Origin: Luteibacter yeojuensis
GTDB lineage: Bacteria > Pseudomonadota > Gammaproteobacteria > Xanthomonadales > Rhodanobacteraceae
Assembly: GCF_011742875.1 (NCBI RefSeq)
Contig: NZ_JAAQTL010000002.1
Span: 186,001 to 250,000 of the forward strand
DNA: 64,000 bases
Direction of reading: 5' to 3'
Of the stretch, positions 55,099 through 62,407 are shown in pieces. The first letter of the stretch is position 1. Every line of letters starts with the position of its first letter. The position numbers and the translations under genes were made by a program. The notes beneath the pieces were generated by a model, which had not been told where the DNA came from, made no database searches, and saw only the letters and a program-made list of their open reading frames with translations.

Positions 55099-55126
55099 GC
55101 CTGCAATGGCAGGCTATCCGTTTTTT
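55098..55126 (+). terminator. Hairpin with T-run facing plus
   Basis: AGCCTGC-AATG-GCAGGCT (55098-55115) is followed after five bases by TTTTTT (55121-55126). It is oriented to end plus-strand transcripts, although the nearest confident plus-strand gene ends 700 bases earlier. That points to a small transcript starting near 54876. Confidence 0.6.
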
Positions 55127-55170
55127 GTGGCGCGGCACGGGCCGCCCCTCCCCGAGAGCAAGCGCCTTGT

Positions 55171-56004
55171 CTACGGCATCTCCAACCAACGCAGCCGCGA
55201 ACGCGGCGTCGGGTCCATCACCTCGCGCTCGGTAGGCGCACGTGTCAGTCCGGACGCTCCCAGCTCCTTCTCCACCTCGTCGAGCCTCGGCGCGAGGTGC
55301 TTCGAAAGCGTCGCATCGTCGCGCACCACGCCGACCCAGACCAGCCACGGCCCATCGGCACGGATCGGCAGCTGCGGGAAATTGTTCGGCACGTCCAGCG
55401 TCACCAGGATGCCCGCGGGGTGTACGCCATCCATCGCATACCGTTTGAACGCCGCTTCCGCCTTCGCTGCGAAAGCATCCTCGCTGCCCTTCTTCACCGA
55501 AAAGATCTGCGCCACGACCACGCCGCCGGCACCCTTGGGCTCGAGTACCGGATCCACCGCGGGCAGCACCGTGACGCCCTGGTCCGCACGCAGCGGACGC
55601 ATCAGCATCACGTTATCGCTGTCTGGCAGGATCGCGTTGACCTTGGTGCGGTGTTCCCGCCACAGCGGGCCGTAATAGAACGCGGCGTTCACCACCGGCC
55701 GCGCACTGATGTCGTGGAAGCCGCGGATCCAGGTGAAACGATTCGGGTTTCCGCGCTCGGTGAACTGGCCGAAGACCATGGCGCCCAGTTGCTCGAAGGC
55801 TTCGGGGAAATAGGTGTCGAAATAGGCGACGAAGTGCGCCCGCTCACCTTCCTTGGTGACGTAACGTCGGAATTCGATGGCCTGGTAGCTGTTCAGATGG
55901 GCCACCGTATCCATGGGCGCAGGCGCGGGAGCGACGGAGGCCGCGCTTACCGGCAATGCAACGGCGGCGAGCAGGAGGGTGGTTGCCATGTTCGGAAGTT
56001 TCAT
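55171..56004 (-). CDS. Exported NIPSNAP-family protein
   Basis: This 277-residue protein has a signal peptide (residues 1-24, ending SAAS) and a NIPSNAP-type ferredoxin-like dimeric domain, seen in YQAIEFRRYVTKEGERAHFV and FTWIRGFHDISARP. The function of bacterial members is poorly known. The ATG overlaps the stop of an upstream gene stump (ATGA), showing that it was once the second gene of an operon. It is divergent from a WYL regulator, a likely controller. Confidence 0.85.
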   Translation of the reverse strand: MKLPNMATTLLLAAVALPVSAASVAPAPAPMDTVAHLNSYQAIEFRRYVTKEGERAHFVAYFDTYFPEAFEQLGAMVFGQFTERGNPNRFTWIRGFHDISARPVVNAAFYYGPLWREHRTKVNAILPDSDNVMLMRPLRADQGVTVLPAVDPVLEPKGAGGVVVAQIFSVKKGSEDAFAAKAEAAFKRYAMDGVHPAGILVTLDVPNNFPQLPIRADGPWLVWVGVVRDDATLSKHLAPRLDEVEKELGASGLTRAPTEREVMDPTPRSRLRWLEMP

Positions 56005-56144
56005 CGGGTGATGCCTTTGCGCGTGAAATCCATGGTCCGGTTCGTCTCCCACCGGCGGTCGCCGCCGGCAGAGAACGCCTGTTCCCAGCGCACGTGGTCG
56101 CGATCGATGCGAATCCAGCGCCCACTGCCGCCTGCCGGTTTCAA
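56001..56144 (-). pseudogene. 3' stump of a lost gene upstream of the NIPSNAP gene
   Basis: In the frame ending at the TGA 56001-56003 there are 47 codons whose product looks like a real protein end: WIRIDRDHVRWEQAFSAGGD, then RRWETNRTMDFTR. The style recalls the C termini of small DUF1579-like proteins (from memory, not checked). No start codon, signal or ribosome site precedes it; the frame simply runs back into antisense of the WYL gene. Its stop overlaps the NIPSNAP ATG (ATGA), a coupling kept from an intact operon. A deletion or replacement at about 56150 probably removed the 5' part. Confidence 0.55.
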
Positions 56145-56162
56145 GCACGGTAAGCCATAAAC

Positions 56163-56195
56163 AGGACAGTTTCCGCCCTGATTCCGTCCTAGAAT
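56163..56195 (+). promoter_or_regulatory. -10 box and imperfect dyad before the WYL gene
   Basis: TAGAAT (56190-56195) lies exactly six bases before the ATG at 56202, so the transcript is probably leaderless. AGGAC (56163-56167) and GTCCT (56186-56190) form an inverted pair that overlaps the box and could be an autoregulatory operator. Confidence 0.5.
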
Positions 56196-56201
56196 CGCCG
56201 C

Positions 56202-57170
56202 ATGGCCGCTCCCACTACCCGCGTACTCGCCGTCCTGGAACTGCTCCAGGCGCACGGCCGCATGAGCGGCCCGGCACTGGCCGCGCGCCTGGGCGTGGAC
56301 GGCCGCACGTTGCGCCGCTACATGCGCACGCTGGAAGACCTGGGCATTCCCATCACCACGGAGCGCGGGCGGCATGGCGCGTATATGCTGGTGGCGGGCT
56401 TCAAGCTGCCACCGATGATGTTCACCAACGAGGAGGCGGTGGCGCTGTCGGTGGGCATGGTCGCCGCGCGCGGACTGGGCCTCGCCGAAGGCGCACCGGC
56501 GGTGGAGAGCGCGCATGCCAAGCTCACGCGGGTGATGCCCGAAGGCCTGAAGGGACAGGTGGGCGCGATCGCCGACACGATAAAGCTGGAGCAGCTGCCC
56601 ACGTTGAGTACGCCGGCGAGCAACGCGATGCTGATGTCCCTGATCGCGGCGGCGCAATCGCGTTCGCGCGTACACATGGGCTACCTCGCCCCCGGCGGTG
56701 GCAGGACCGAACGCGACTTCGATCCCTACGGCATGGCATGGCGCGCGGGCGCCTGGTACACCGTGGGCATGTGCCACCTCCGACGCGACGTGCGCTCGTT
56801 CCGGGTGGATCGCGTGACGGGCCTGCAGGTGCTGCCCGTCGCTTTCGAACGTCCGGCGGGTTTCGATCCGCTCGCCCAGCTCATGCGCGGCATCGCCACT
56901 TTGCCGCACGGCCGCACGATCGAAGTACTGCTGCATGCGGACCTCGACACCGCCACGCGGGCGTTCAGCCCCGCGATCGGCCTGTTCGAACCCGTCGCCG
57001 ACGGTGTGCTGCTGCGCAGCAGCGCCAGCGACGGCGACATGGGCTGGTTTGCCCGCCAGCTGGCCGCGCTCGGCTTCGATTTCGAGATCCTCGCGCCCGA
57101 CATCCTGCGCAAGGAACTCGCGACGCTGGCGACCCGGCTCCACGCCGTGGCGGTCGACGCGCTTGTGTAG
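56202..57170 (+). CDS. HTH-WYL transcriptional regulator (YafY type)
   Basis: This 322-residue regulator has an N-terminal winged helix (LELLQAHGRMSGPALAARLG, LRRYMRTLEDLG) and a central WYL domain (about residues 145-225, ending GAWYTVGMCHLRRDVRSFRV). A WCX C-terminal extension follows. WYL domains often bind nucleotides or other ligands. The TAG stop (57168-57170) lies in the left end of a palindrome, so the last codons are repeat-derived. It is divergent from the NIPSNAP gene. Confidence 0.92.
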   Translation: MAAPTTRVLAVLELLQAHGRMSGPALAARLGVDGRTLRRYMRTLEDLGIPITTERGRHGAYMLVAGFKLPPMMFTNEEAVALSVGMVAARGLGLAEGAPAVESAHAKLTRVMPEGLKGQVGAIADTIKLEQLPTLSTPASNAMLMSLIAAAQSRSRVHMGYLAPGGGRTERDFDPYGMAWRAGAWYTVGMCHLRRDVRSFRVDRVTGLQVLPVAFERPAGFDPLAQLMRGIATLPHGRTIEVLLHADLDTATRAFSPAIGLFEPVADGVLLRSSASDGDMGWFARQLAALGFDFEILAPDILRKELATLATRLHAVAVDALV

Positions 57171-57250
57171 GAGCCGCTATAGCGGCGAGGAAACCTCGCC
57201 TCATCGCTTCGTCGCTGCGCCGGCTTCTCGCCGCTATGGCCGCGCCTACA
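57166..57250. repeat. Paired palindrome supplying the WYL stop codon
   Basis: The left end TGTAGGAGCCGCTATAGCGGCG carries the TAG of the WYL gene. The loop is type 1 in reverse orientation (CTCATCGCTTCGTCGCTGCG), and the right arm GCCGCTATGGCCGCGCCTACA is decayed. Confidence 0.88.
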
Positions 57251-57286
57251 GCGCGGCGATCCCTGCCCTCCGGGTGCCCCGAGACC

Positions 57287-58162
57287 TCAGAGACTGGCGA
57301 GGAACGCTTCGAGCACGGCGCCGCGGTAGCGCTGCCGGTGCAGAAGCACCGACAGGGTTCGCCGCAGGTCGAGGAACGGCGTCGGCAGGATCGAGAGATG
57401 CCCCACCTTCACCGCATCGCCGACCGCGACCTCCGGCAGGCACGCGATGCCGAGGCCGGCGATGACCGCCTGCTTGATCGCTTCGGACTGGTCGAGTTCG
57501 AGGACCGTGGTGCCTTCCGGCAACACCGCCAGGGCACGTTCGCTCAGGGCACGCGTCGCCGAACCGCGTTCACGAAGCACCCAGCGCTGTCCGGCGAAAT
57601 CCTCCCTGCGCAGGCGCTTCTTCCTCGCCAGCGGATGGTCGGGCCGTGCGCAGACCACCAGGCGATCGTCCCGCCACGGCCGCACCTCCAGGGCCGGATG
57701 CGTCACCGGGCCTTCCACGCAACCCACGTCGAAGTCGTGATCGAGCACGCCCTGCGCGATACGTGCGGTATTGGCGACACCCAGGCGTAAGGACACCCCG
57801 GGATGCTCCGCCGCGAACGGGCCGAGCAGGTCGCCGACGAGATAATTGCCCACCGTGTTGCTGGCACCCACGCCGATCTCCCCGGACAGCCCCGTCACCG
57901 CGCCCTCCGCCATGCGCGCGAACTCGGCGTGACGTTCGATCAGCTCGCGCGCCAGCGGCAACAGTTCGCGACCGCGATCGTTGAGACGCAACCTGCCCCG
58001 CTCGCGCGAGAACACCGGCGATCCGATCTGCCGTTCCAGCTCGGCCAGCGCCATGCTGGCCGCGGGCTGGCTCATGAAGAGGCGCTCGCTGGCTGCGCGC
58101 ACGCTGCCGGTGGTGGCGACGGTGACGAAGACTTCGAGCTGGCGGGGGCTGACGGCATGCAT
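57287..58162 (-). CDS. LysR-type regulator
   Basis: This 291-residue regulator has an N-terminal winged helix (QLEVFVTVATTGSVRAASER, SQPAASMALAELE) and a periplasmic-binding-protein-like effector domain. The DNA-binding part recalls YeiE/CysB relatives. It is divergent from a YeiH-like transporter gene, and YeiE-YeiH pairing is known in enterics, where the pair is linked to sulfite handling. Its ATG (58160-58162) overlaps an ATAAG-N5-CTTAT dyad, suggesting autoregulation. Confidence 0.92.
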   Translation of the reverse strand: MHAVSPRQLEVFVTVATTGSVRAASERLFMSQPAASMALAELERQIGSPVFSRERGRLRLNDRGRELLPLARELIERHAEFARMAEGAVTGLSGEIGVGASNTVGNYLVGDLLGPFAAEHPGVSLRLGVANTARIAQGVLDHDFDVGCVEGPVTHPALEVRPWRDDRLVVCARPDHPLARKKRLRREDFAGQRWVLRERGSATRALSERALAVLPEGTTVLELDQSEAIKQAVIAGLGIACLPEVAVGDAVKVGHLSILPTPFLDLRRTLSVLLHRQRYRGAVLEAFLASL

Positions 58163-58175
58163 AAGTAGTTCTTAT
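58161..58175. promoter_or_regulatory. LysR-type dyad in the divergent spacer
   Basis: ATAAG-TAGTT-CTTAT is a perfect 5+5+5 dyad in an AT-rich 90-base gap in an otherwise GC-rich region. Further ATATGCTTCATAAG and ATATGCTTATAG half-sites follow to about 58207. This suits a LysR binding region serving both genes. Confidence 0.6.
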
Positions 58176-58252
58176 ATGCTTCATAAGGTATTTTCAATAT
58201 GCTTATAGCGTGCCCACAGGGACAATGTCCGGAGTTTCCAAGGGAAAAGCCC

Positions 58253-59266
58253 GTGTCCACCGTCGCCACCGCCTCCTCGCAACCCTCCCGCCTGCCCGGC
58301 GTGCTCCTTGCCTTCGCCGTGGCCGCCGTCGCCTTCGGCCTCGGTCGCCTCATGCCCCTCGTGGGCGGCGCCGTGTGGGGCATCGTCCTGGGTATCGTCG
58401 TGCGGCAGTTCGCGCCGCCTTCCGCCCGCTTCGTTCCGGGCATCCGTTTCGCTTCGAAGCAGGTGCTGCAGTGGTCGATCGTCGCCCTGGGCTTCGGGCT
58501 CAGCATCACGCAGGTGGCGCATACGGGCCTGGAATCGCTATCCGTCACGCTCGCCACCGTCGCGGCCGCCGGCCTCGCGGCGTGGATCCTGGGCCGCATC
58601 CTGCGCGTGCACGACACGCTGAAGCTGTTGATCGGCGTCGGAACGGCCATCTGCGGCGGCTCGGCCATCGCGGCGGTGGTACCGATCGTGAAGCCGGACG
58701 AACACGATACGGCGTTCGCCATCTCCACGATCTTCCTGTTCAACCTTGTGGCCGTGCTTCTCTTTCCCGCCCTCGGCCACTGGCTGGGGCTGTCCGACCT
58801 GGGTTTCGGCCTCTGGGCGGGCACGGCGATCAATGACACCTCGTCGGTGGTCGCGGCCGGCTACAGCTACAGCCATGCCGCGGGCGATTACGCCACGATC
58901 GTGAAGCTGACCCGCGCGACGCTGATCATCCCCATCAGCCTGGCCATCGCGCTGGTCGTGGCCTGGCGCGAGAAGCGCGGCGGCGCGTCCGACTTCAGCC
59001 TCGCGAAGATCTTCCCCTGGTTCATCCTGTGGTTCCTGGTCGCCTCGGTGATCCGCACGACGGGCGTCGTGCCCGCATCGGTACTCCCTGTGATCCATTT
59101 CGTCGCGGAGTGCCTGATCATCGTGGCGCTCACCGCCATCGGCCTGTCCGCGGACCTTCGCCGCATGGCGTCGACGGGGCCGCGGCCGATCCTGCTCGGG
59201 TTGGGCGTGTGGGCCGCCGTGGCGCTGACCAGCCTCCTGGTGCAGCACCTGATCGGCCGCTGGTAG
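58253..59266 (+). CDS. yeiH: YeiH-family (UPF0324) membrane transporter
   Basis: This is a membrane protein of about 337 residues and ten helices, with the family segments VGTAICGGSAIAAVVPIV and GTAINDTSSVVAAGY. Members are annotated as putative sulfate exporters; the substrate is not proven. The start is GTG 58253 behind AAGGGA. An ATG at 58199 in frame would add 18 residues (MLIACPQGQCPEF...) lying over the LysR half-sites and is less likely. It is divergent from a LysR gene and its stop abuts that of the convergent CPBP gene. Confidence 0.9.
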   Translation: MSTVATASSQPSRLPGVLLAFAVAAVAFGLGRLMPLVGGAVWGIVLGIVVRQFAPPSARFVPGIRFASKQVLQWSIVALGFGLSITQVAHTGLESLSVTLATVAAAGLAAWILGRILRVHDTLKLLIGVGTAICGGSAIAAVVPIVKPDEHDTAFAISTIFLFNLVAVLLFPALGHWLGLSDLGFGLWAGTAINDTSSVVAAGYSYSHAAGDYATIVKLTRATLIIPISLAIALVVAWREKRGGASDFSLAKIFPWFILWFLVASVIRTTGVVPASVLPVIHFVAECLIIVALTAIGLSADLRRMASTGPRPILLGLGVWAAVALTSLLVQHLIGRW

Positions 59267-60046
59267 TCAGGCGGGACCGGGCCTCAGGCCTTCGCGTTCG
59301 AGCTGCAGCGGGACGGCGAACAGGAGGCCCAGCACCACGAGGTGCGCCCCGGCGGAGAGGAGCGACGACCATACCGGCGACACCACCTGGTAAGGGAGGA
59401 TGTCGCCGACGAGCACGTTGGCCAGGTTCCAGCCCCAGTGCAAGCCCACCGCCAGCCACAGCGACCCGGTGCGGACCACGGCCGTCGCATAGGCGAGGCC
59501 GAAGCAGAACAGCATGATCCACTCGGCCGGACCGGCACTCAGCCGGTAAATGTGGTTCAGGACGTAGAGAACGCTGCTCGACAGGACGAACACCCACGGT
59601 ACCCAGCGCACGCGGAGGGCGCGGTAGAGGAAACCGCGCGTGAGGATGTCCTCGGCGATCGAAGGTACGAAGGTGGCGACCAATGCCCAAGGAATGGACG
59701 AAAGGAACGATACCGAGGCAACGGACGGTACGGCCGGCGCCTGGGCGACATAGACGTCGAACGCCATGCCGATGCAGACGGCGACGTACTTGACCAGTAA
59801 CGCCAGGGCGAGGCCTCCCGCCAGCAGCACCGGCGTGGACCGTTGCCAGTCGAGGGCGTAGGCATCGTAGCCGCGGAACCCCAGCCAGCGCCCCACCGGC
59901 CACCCGATGGCGACCATCGCCAGCATGAAGCCGGCCTGGACCGCGACGTTGTCGAGGAGGCGGGCACCGACGCCTTCCGCGCCCTGGTAGAGGAGGAACA
60001 GGAGCACGAAGGCGAGCGCGGCGCGCCAACGGTGGTCCTTGAGCAT
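59267..60046 (-). CDS. CPBP-family membrane protein with altered active site (second)
   Basis: This 259-residue protein has about seven or eight membrane helices. The first CPBP motif reads AEDILTRGFLYR, so the usual Glu-Glu pair is Glu-Asp. The later motifs, a His in YVLNH and HWGWN, are kept. The change may be tolerated or may indicate reduced protease activity. It is a single gene, unlike the complete copy at 47479 in sequence detail. Confidence 0.86.
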   Translation of the reverse strand: MLKDHRWRAALAFVLLFLLYQGAEGVGARLLDNVAVQAGFMLAMVAIGWPVGRWLGFRGYDAYALDWQRSTPVLLAGGLALALLVKYVAVCIGMAFDVYVAQAPAVPSVASVSFLSSIPWALVATFVPSIAEDILTRGFLYRALRVRWVPWVFVLSSSVLYVLNHIYRLSAGPAEWIMLFCFGLAYATAVVRTGSLWLAVGLHWGWNLANVLVGDILPYQVVSPVWSSLLSAGAHLVVLGLLFAVPLQLEREGLRPGPA

Positions 60047-60147
60047 GGATGGATGTCCCGGTAGGTAGGCGAAACGCCCGTGAAGCTTAGGGCCGGCGAG
60101 TGCGGCGCGCTATAACGAATGCGTCGGCGCTTACCGTTCGCCGGCGC

Positions 60148-60465
60148 CTACTGGCGATCGTCGCGCGTCCAGATGAAACCGTCTTCTTCTTTCACCGGGA
60201 AGCTGGCGACCGGCTCGTAAGCCGGGGGGCAGGTCACGTCGCCGGTGCGCAGGTCGAAGCGCGCGCCGTGGCGCACGCATTCCACCTCGAAGCCGTGGAC
60301 GGGGCCGCCCGCCAGCTCGCCGCCATCGTGCGTGCAGACGTCTTCGATGGCATAGAGGTCGCCGTCGATGTTGTAGACGGCGATGGCCGTGTCGCCGTCC
60401 CACGCCACGCGGAATTCCCCCGGCAGGAGTTCGCTGCGCGTACCGACCTTCACCCAGCCGTTCAT
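60148..60465 (-). CDS. Rieske-type ferredoxin
   Basis: This 105-residue Rieske 2Fe-2S protein has ligands Cys44-His46 in CTH and Cys63-His66 in CVRH. The size and sequence match ferredoxin components of aromatic-ring dioxygenases. In xanthomonads such a gene commonly ends the suf cluster, and here it lies downstream of sufS with a GNAT gene between, overlapping the GNAT gene by four bases. Its electron-transfer partner is unknown. Confidence 0.92.
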   Translation of the reverse strand: MNGWVKVGTRSELLPGEFRVAWDGDTAIAVYNIDGDLYAIEDVCTHDGGELAGGPVHGFEVECVRHGARFDLRTGDVTCPPAYEPVASFPVKEEDGFIWTRDDRQ

Positions 60466-60995
60466 GCCCGCAGCTCCTTTACCAGGTACTCGAAGCGCAG
60501 GTCGTCGCGCTGGGGGATCCCGAAGCGTTCATCGCCATAGGGGAAAGCCTTGGTCCGTCCCGTGCGTGCGTAGCCGCGGCGCTCGTACCAGGCGATCAGT
60601 TCGGCGCGGATATCGATGACGGTCATCTCGACCCGGTCGCAGTCCCATTCGTCGCGGGCGATGCGCTCCACTTCCTCGATGACCATCCGGCCGATACCCG
60701 TGCCCTGGAACGGCGGGTGTACCGAGAACATGCCGAAATAGCAGGTCCGGTCCTGCCGCTCGATGTAGCAGGAGGCGGCGACCAGCCCGTCGCGCTCGAA
60801 CAGCACGAAGCGGCCGCTCTCGCTGGTCAGCAGTTCCTCGATCTCGGTGACGTCGGTACGCTGGCCGTGGAGGAAATCGGCCTCGGTGGTCCAGCCCACC
60901 CGGCTGGCGTCGCCGCGATAGGCGGACTCGACCAGCTCGGCGATGACCGGGGCGTCGGCCTGGGTGGCCGTGCGGAAGGTGTGCTTGGGCGTCAT
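60462..60995 (-). CDS. GNAT-family N-acetyltransferase
   Basis: This 177-residue acetyltransferase has the acetyl-CoA loop PFQGTGIGRMVIEE. The N-terminal FRTATQADAPVIAELVESAY and the C-terminal IAWYERRGYARTGRTKAF are typical. The substrate is unknown. It overlaps the Rieske gene and lies 145 bases after sufS, with a palindrome in the gap. Confidence 0.9.
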   Translation of the reverse strand: MTPKHTFRTATQADAPVIAELVESAYRGDASRVGWTTEADFLHGQRTDVTEIEELLTSESGRFVLFERDGLVAASCYIERQDRTCYFGMFSVHPPFQGTGIGRMVIEEVERIARDEWDCDRVEMTVIDIRAELIAWYERRGYARTGRTKAFPYGDERFGIPQRDDLRFEYLVKELRA

Positions 60996-61026
60996 GAAGG
61001 AATTCTAGCTACCCTTGCCGCCCACA

Positions 61027-61110
61027 TGTAGGAGCCGCTATAGCGGCGAGGGAGGCTGCCTCGCCGCGCTGTCGCTCCGTTGGCTTCTCGCCGCTATAGC
61101 GGCTCCTACA
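61027..61110. repeat. Paired palindrome, loop type 1, inside the suf gene string
   Basis: The arms TGTAGGAGCCGCTATAGCGG and GCCGCTATAGCGGCTCCTACA enclose a type 1 loop in reverse orientation (CGCTGTCGCTCCGTTGGC). It separates sufS from the GNAT-Rieske pair, which are otherwise likely one operon. Confidence 0.9.
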
Positions 61111-61140
61111 GGAGGCGGTGCCGTGTGGGGAGCGGTGCCG

Positions 61141-62388
61141 TCAAACGAGCAGCTTGCGGACCTTTGCGATGGCCTCGATGAACCCGTCCACCTCGGCCTT
61201 CGTGTTGTAGAAGGCCAGCGAGGCGCGGAGGGTGGCCGGCACGCCGAAGAAATGCATCAGCGGATGGGCGCAGTGGTGGCCGGAGCGGACGGCGACGCCC
61301 TGGAGGTCCAGCAGGGTCGCCATGTCGTTGGCGTGGGCACCTTCGATCAGGAAGGAGATCACCGGCTCGCGCTCCTTCGCACGCCCGAAGATACGCATGC
61401 CCGGCACCGTTTCCAGCGCGTCCAGCGCATAAGCGAGCAGGTCCTGTTCGGTCGCATGCAGGCGGTCGAAGCCGATGCCCTCCAGGTAACCGATGGCCGC
61501 GGGAATGCCCGCAAAGCCGGCGATGTTCGGCGTGCCCGCCTCGAAGCGGTGCGGCGGGTCGGCGAACACCGTGCCTTCGAAGCGCACTTCGCGGATCATC
61601 TCGCCGCCGCCGAAGAACGGCGGCATCGCCATCAGATGCTCCCGCTTCGCCCAGAGCGCGCCGGTACCCGTGGGACCGAGCATCTTGTGCCCGGTGATGG
61701 CATAGAAATCGCAGCCCAGGGCCTGCACGTCGACGGGGCGGTGCGGCACGGCCTGCGAGCCGTCCACCAGCAACGGGATCCCGCGCCTGCGGCATTCGCG
61801 CGCGATCTCGCGCACGGGGTTGACCGTGCCGAGCACGTTGGACACGTGGGTGACGCAGGCCAGCTTCACCTCGGGCGTGAGCATCTCGACATACTTCTCG
61901 AGGATCAGCTCGCCGTTGGCGTCGATCGGCGCCGCCTTGACCGTGGCGCCGGTGCGCTCGGCCACAAGCTGCCAGGGCACGATGTTGGCGTGGTGCTCCA
62001 TCACCGTGGTGAGGATGGCATCGCCGGCCTTGAGCTTCGGCAGCGCGTAGCTGTAGGCCACGAGGTTGATCGACTGCGTGGTGCCGGAGGTGAGGATCAC
62101 CTCGTCGCGCGACGGCGCATGGATGAACCGCGCAATGGCGTCGCGGGCGCTCTCGTACGCCGAAGTGGCTTCCTCGCCAAGCTGGTGCACCGCGCGCGCC
62201 ACATTGGCGTTGTGTTCGCGGTAATGCCGGTCGACCGCCTCGATCACCGAGACAGGCTTCTGCGCGGTGTTGGCGTTGTCGAAGTAGATCAACGGCTTGC
62301 CGTGGACCGTGCGCGACAACAGGGGAAAATCGGCGCGGACGCGCTCGATATCCAGCGGCGACACGGCTGACGCGGGCTTGGCGTTCAT
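61141..62388 (-). CDS. sufS: Cysteine desulfurase SufS
   Basis: This 415-residue type II cysteine desulfurase takes sulfur from cysteine for Fe-S assembly. The PLP lysine is in TGHKMLGPTG, and the persulfide cysteine is Cys373 in RSGHHCAHP. The N-terminal DFPLLSRTVHGKPLIYFDN matches the family. It follows sufD after 19 bases in the same direction. Confidence 0.95.
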   Translation of the reverse strand: MNAKPASAVSPLDIERVRADFPLLSRTVHGKPLIYFDNANTAQKPVSVIEAVDRHYREHNANVARAVHQLGEEATSAYESARDAIARFIHAPSRDEVILTSGTTQSINLVAYSYALPKLKAGDAILTTVMEHHANIVPWQLVAERTGATVKAAPIDANGELILEKYVEMLTPEVKLACVTHVSNVLGTVNPVREIARECRRRGIPLLVDGSQAVPHRPVDVQALGCDFYAITGHKMLGPTGTGALWAKREHLMAMPPFFGGGEMIREVRFEGTVFADPPHRFEAGTPNIAGFAGIPAAIGYLEGIGFDRLHATEQDLLAYALDALETVPGMRIFGRAKEREPVISFLIEGAHANDMATLLDLQGVAVRSGHHCAHPLMHFFGVPATLRASLAFYNTKAEVDGFIEAIAKVRKLLV

Positions 62389-62407
62389 GGCTTGGCTCCG
62401 TGGTGCT

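Noticed and set aside
12081..61110. CRISPR array from the recurring palindromes
   Set aside because: The copies are scattered singly across 49 kb, are inverted pairs and have no regular spacers; no cas genes are present.
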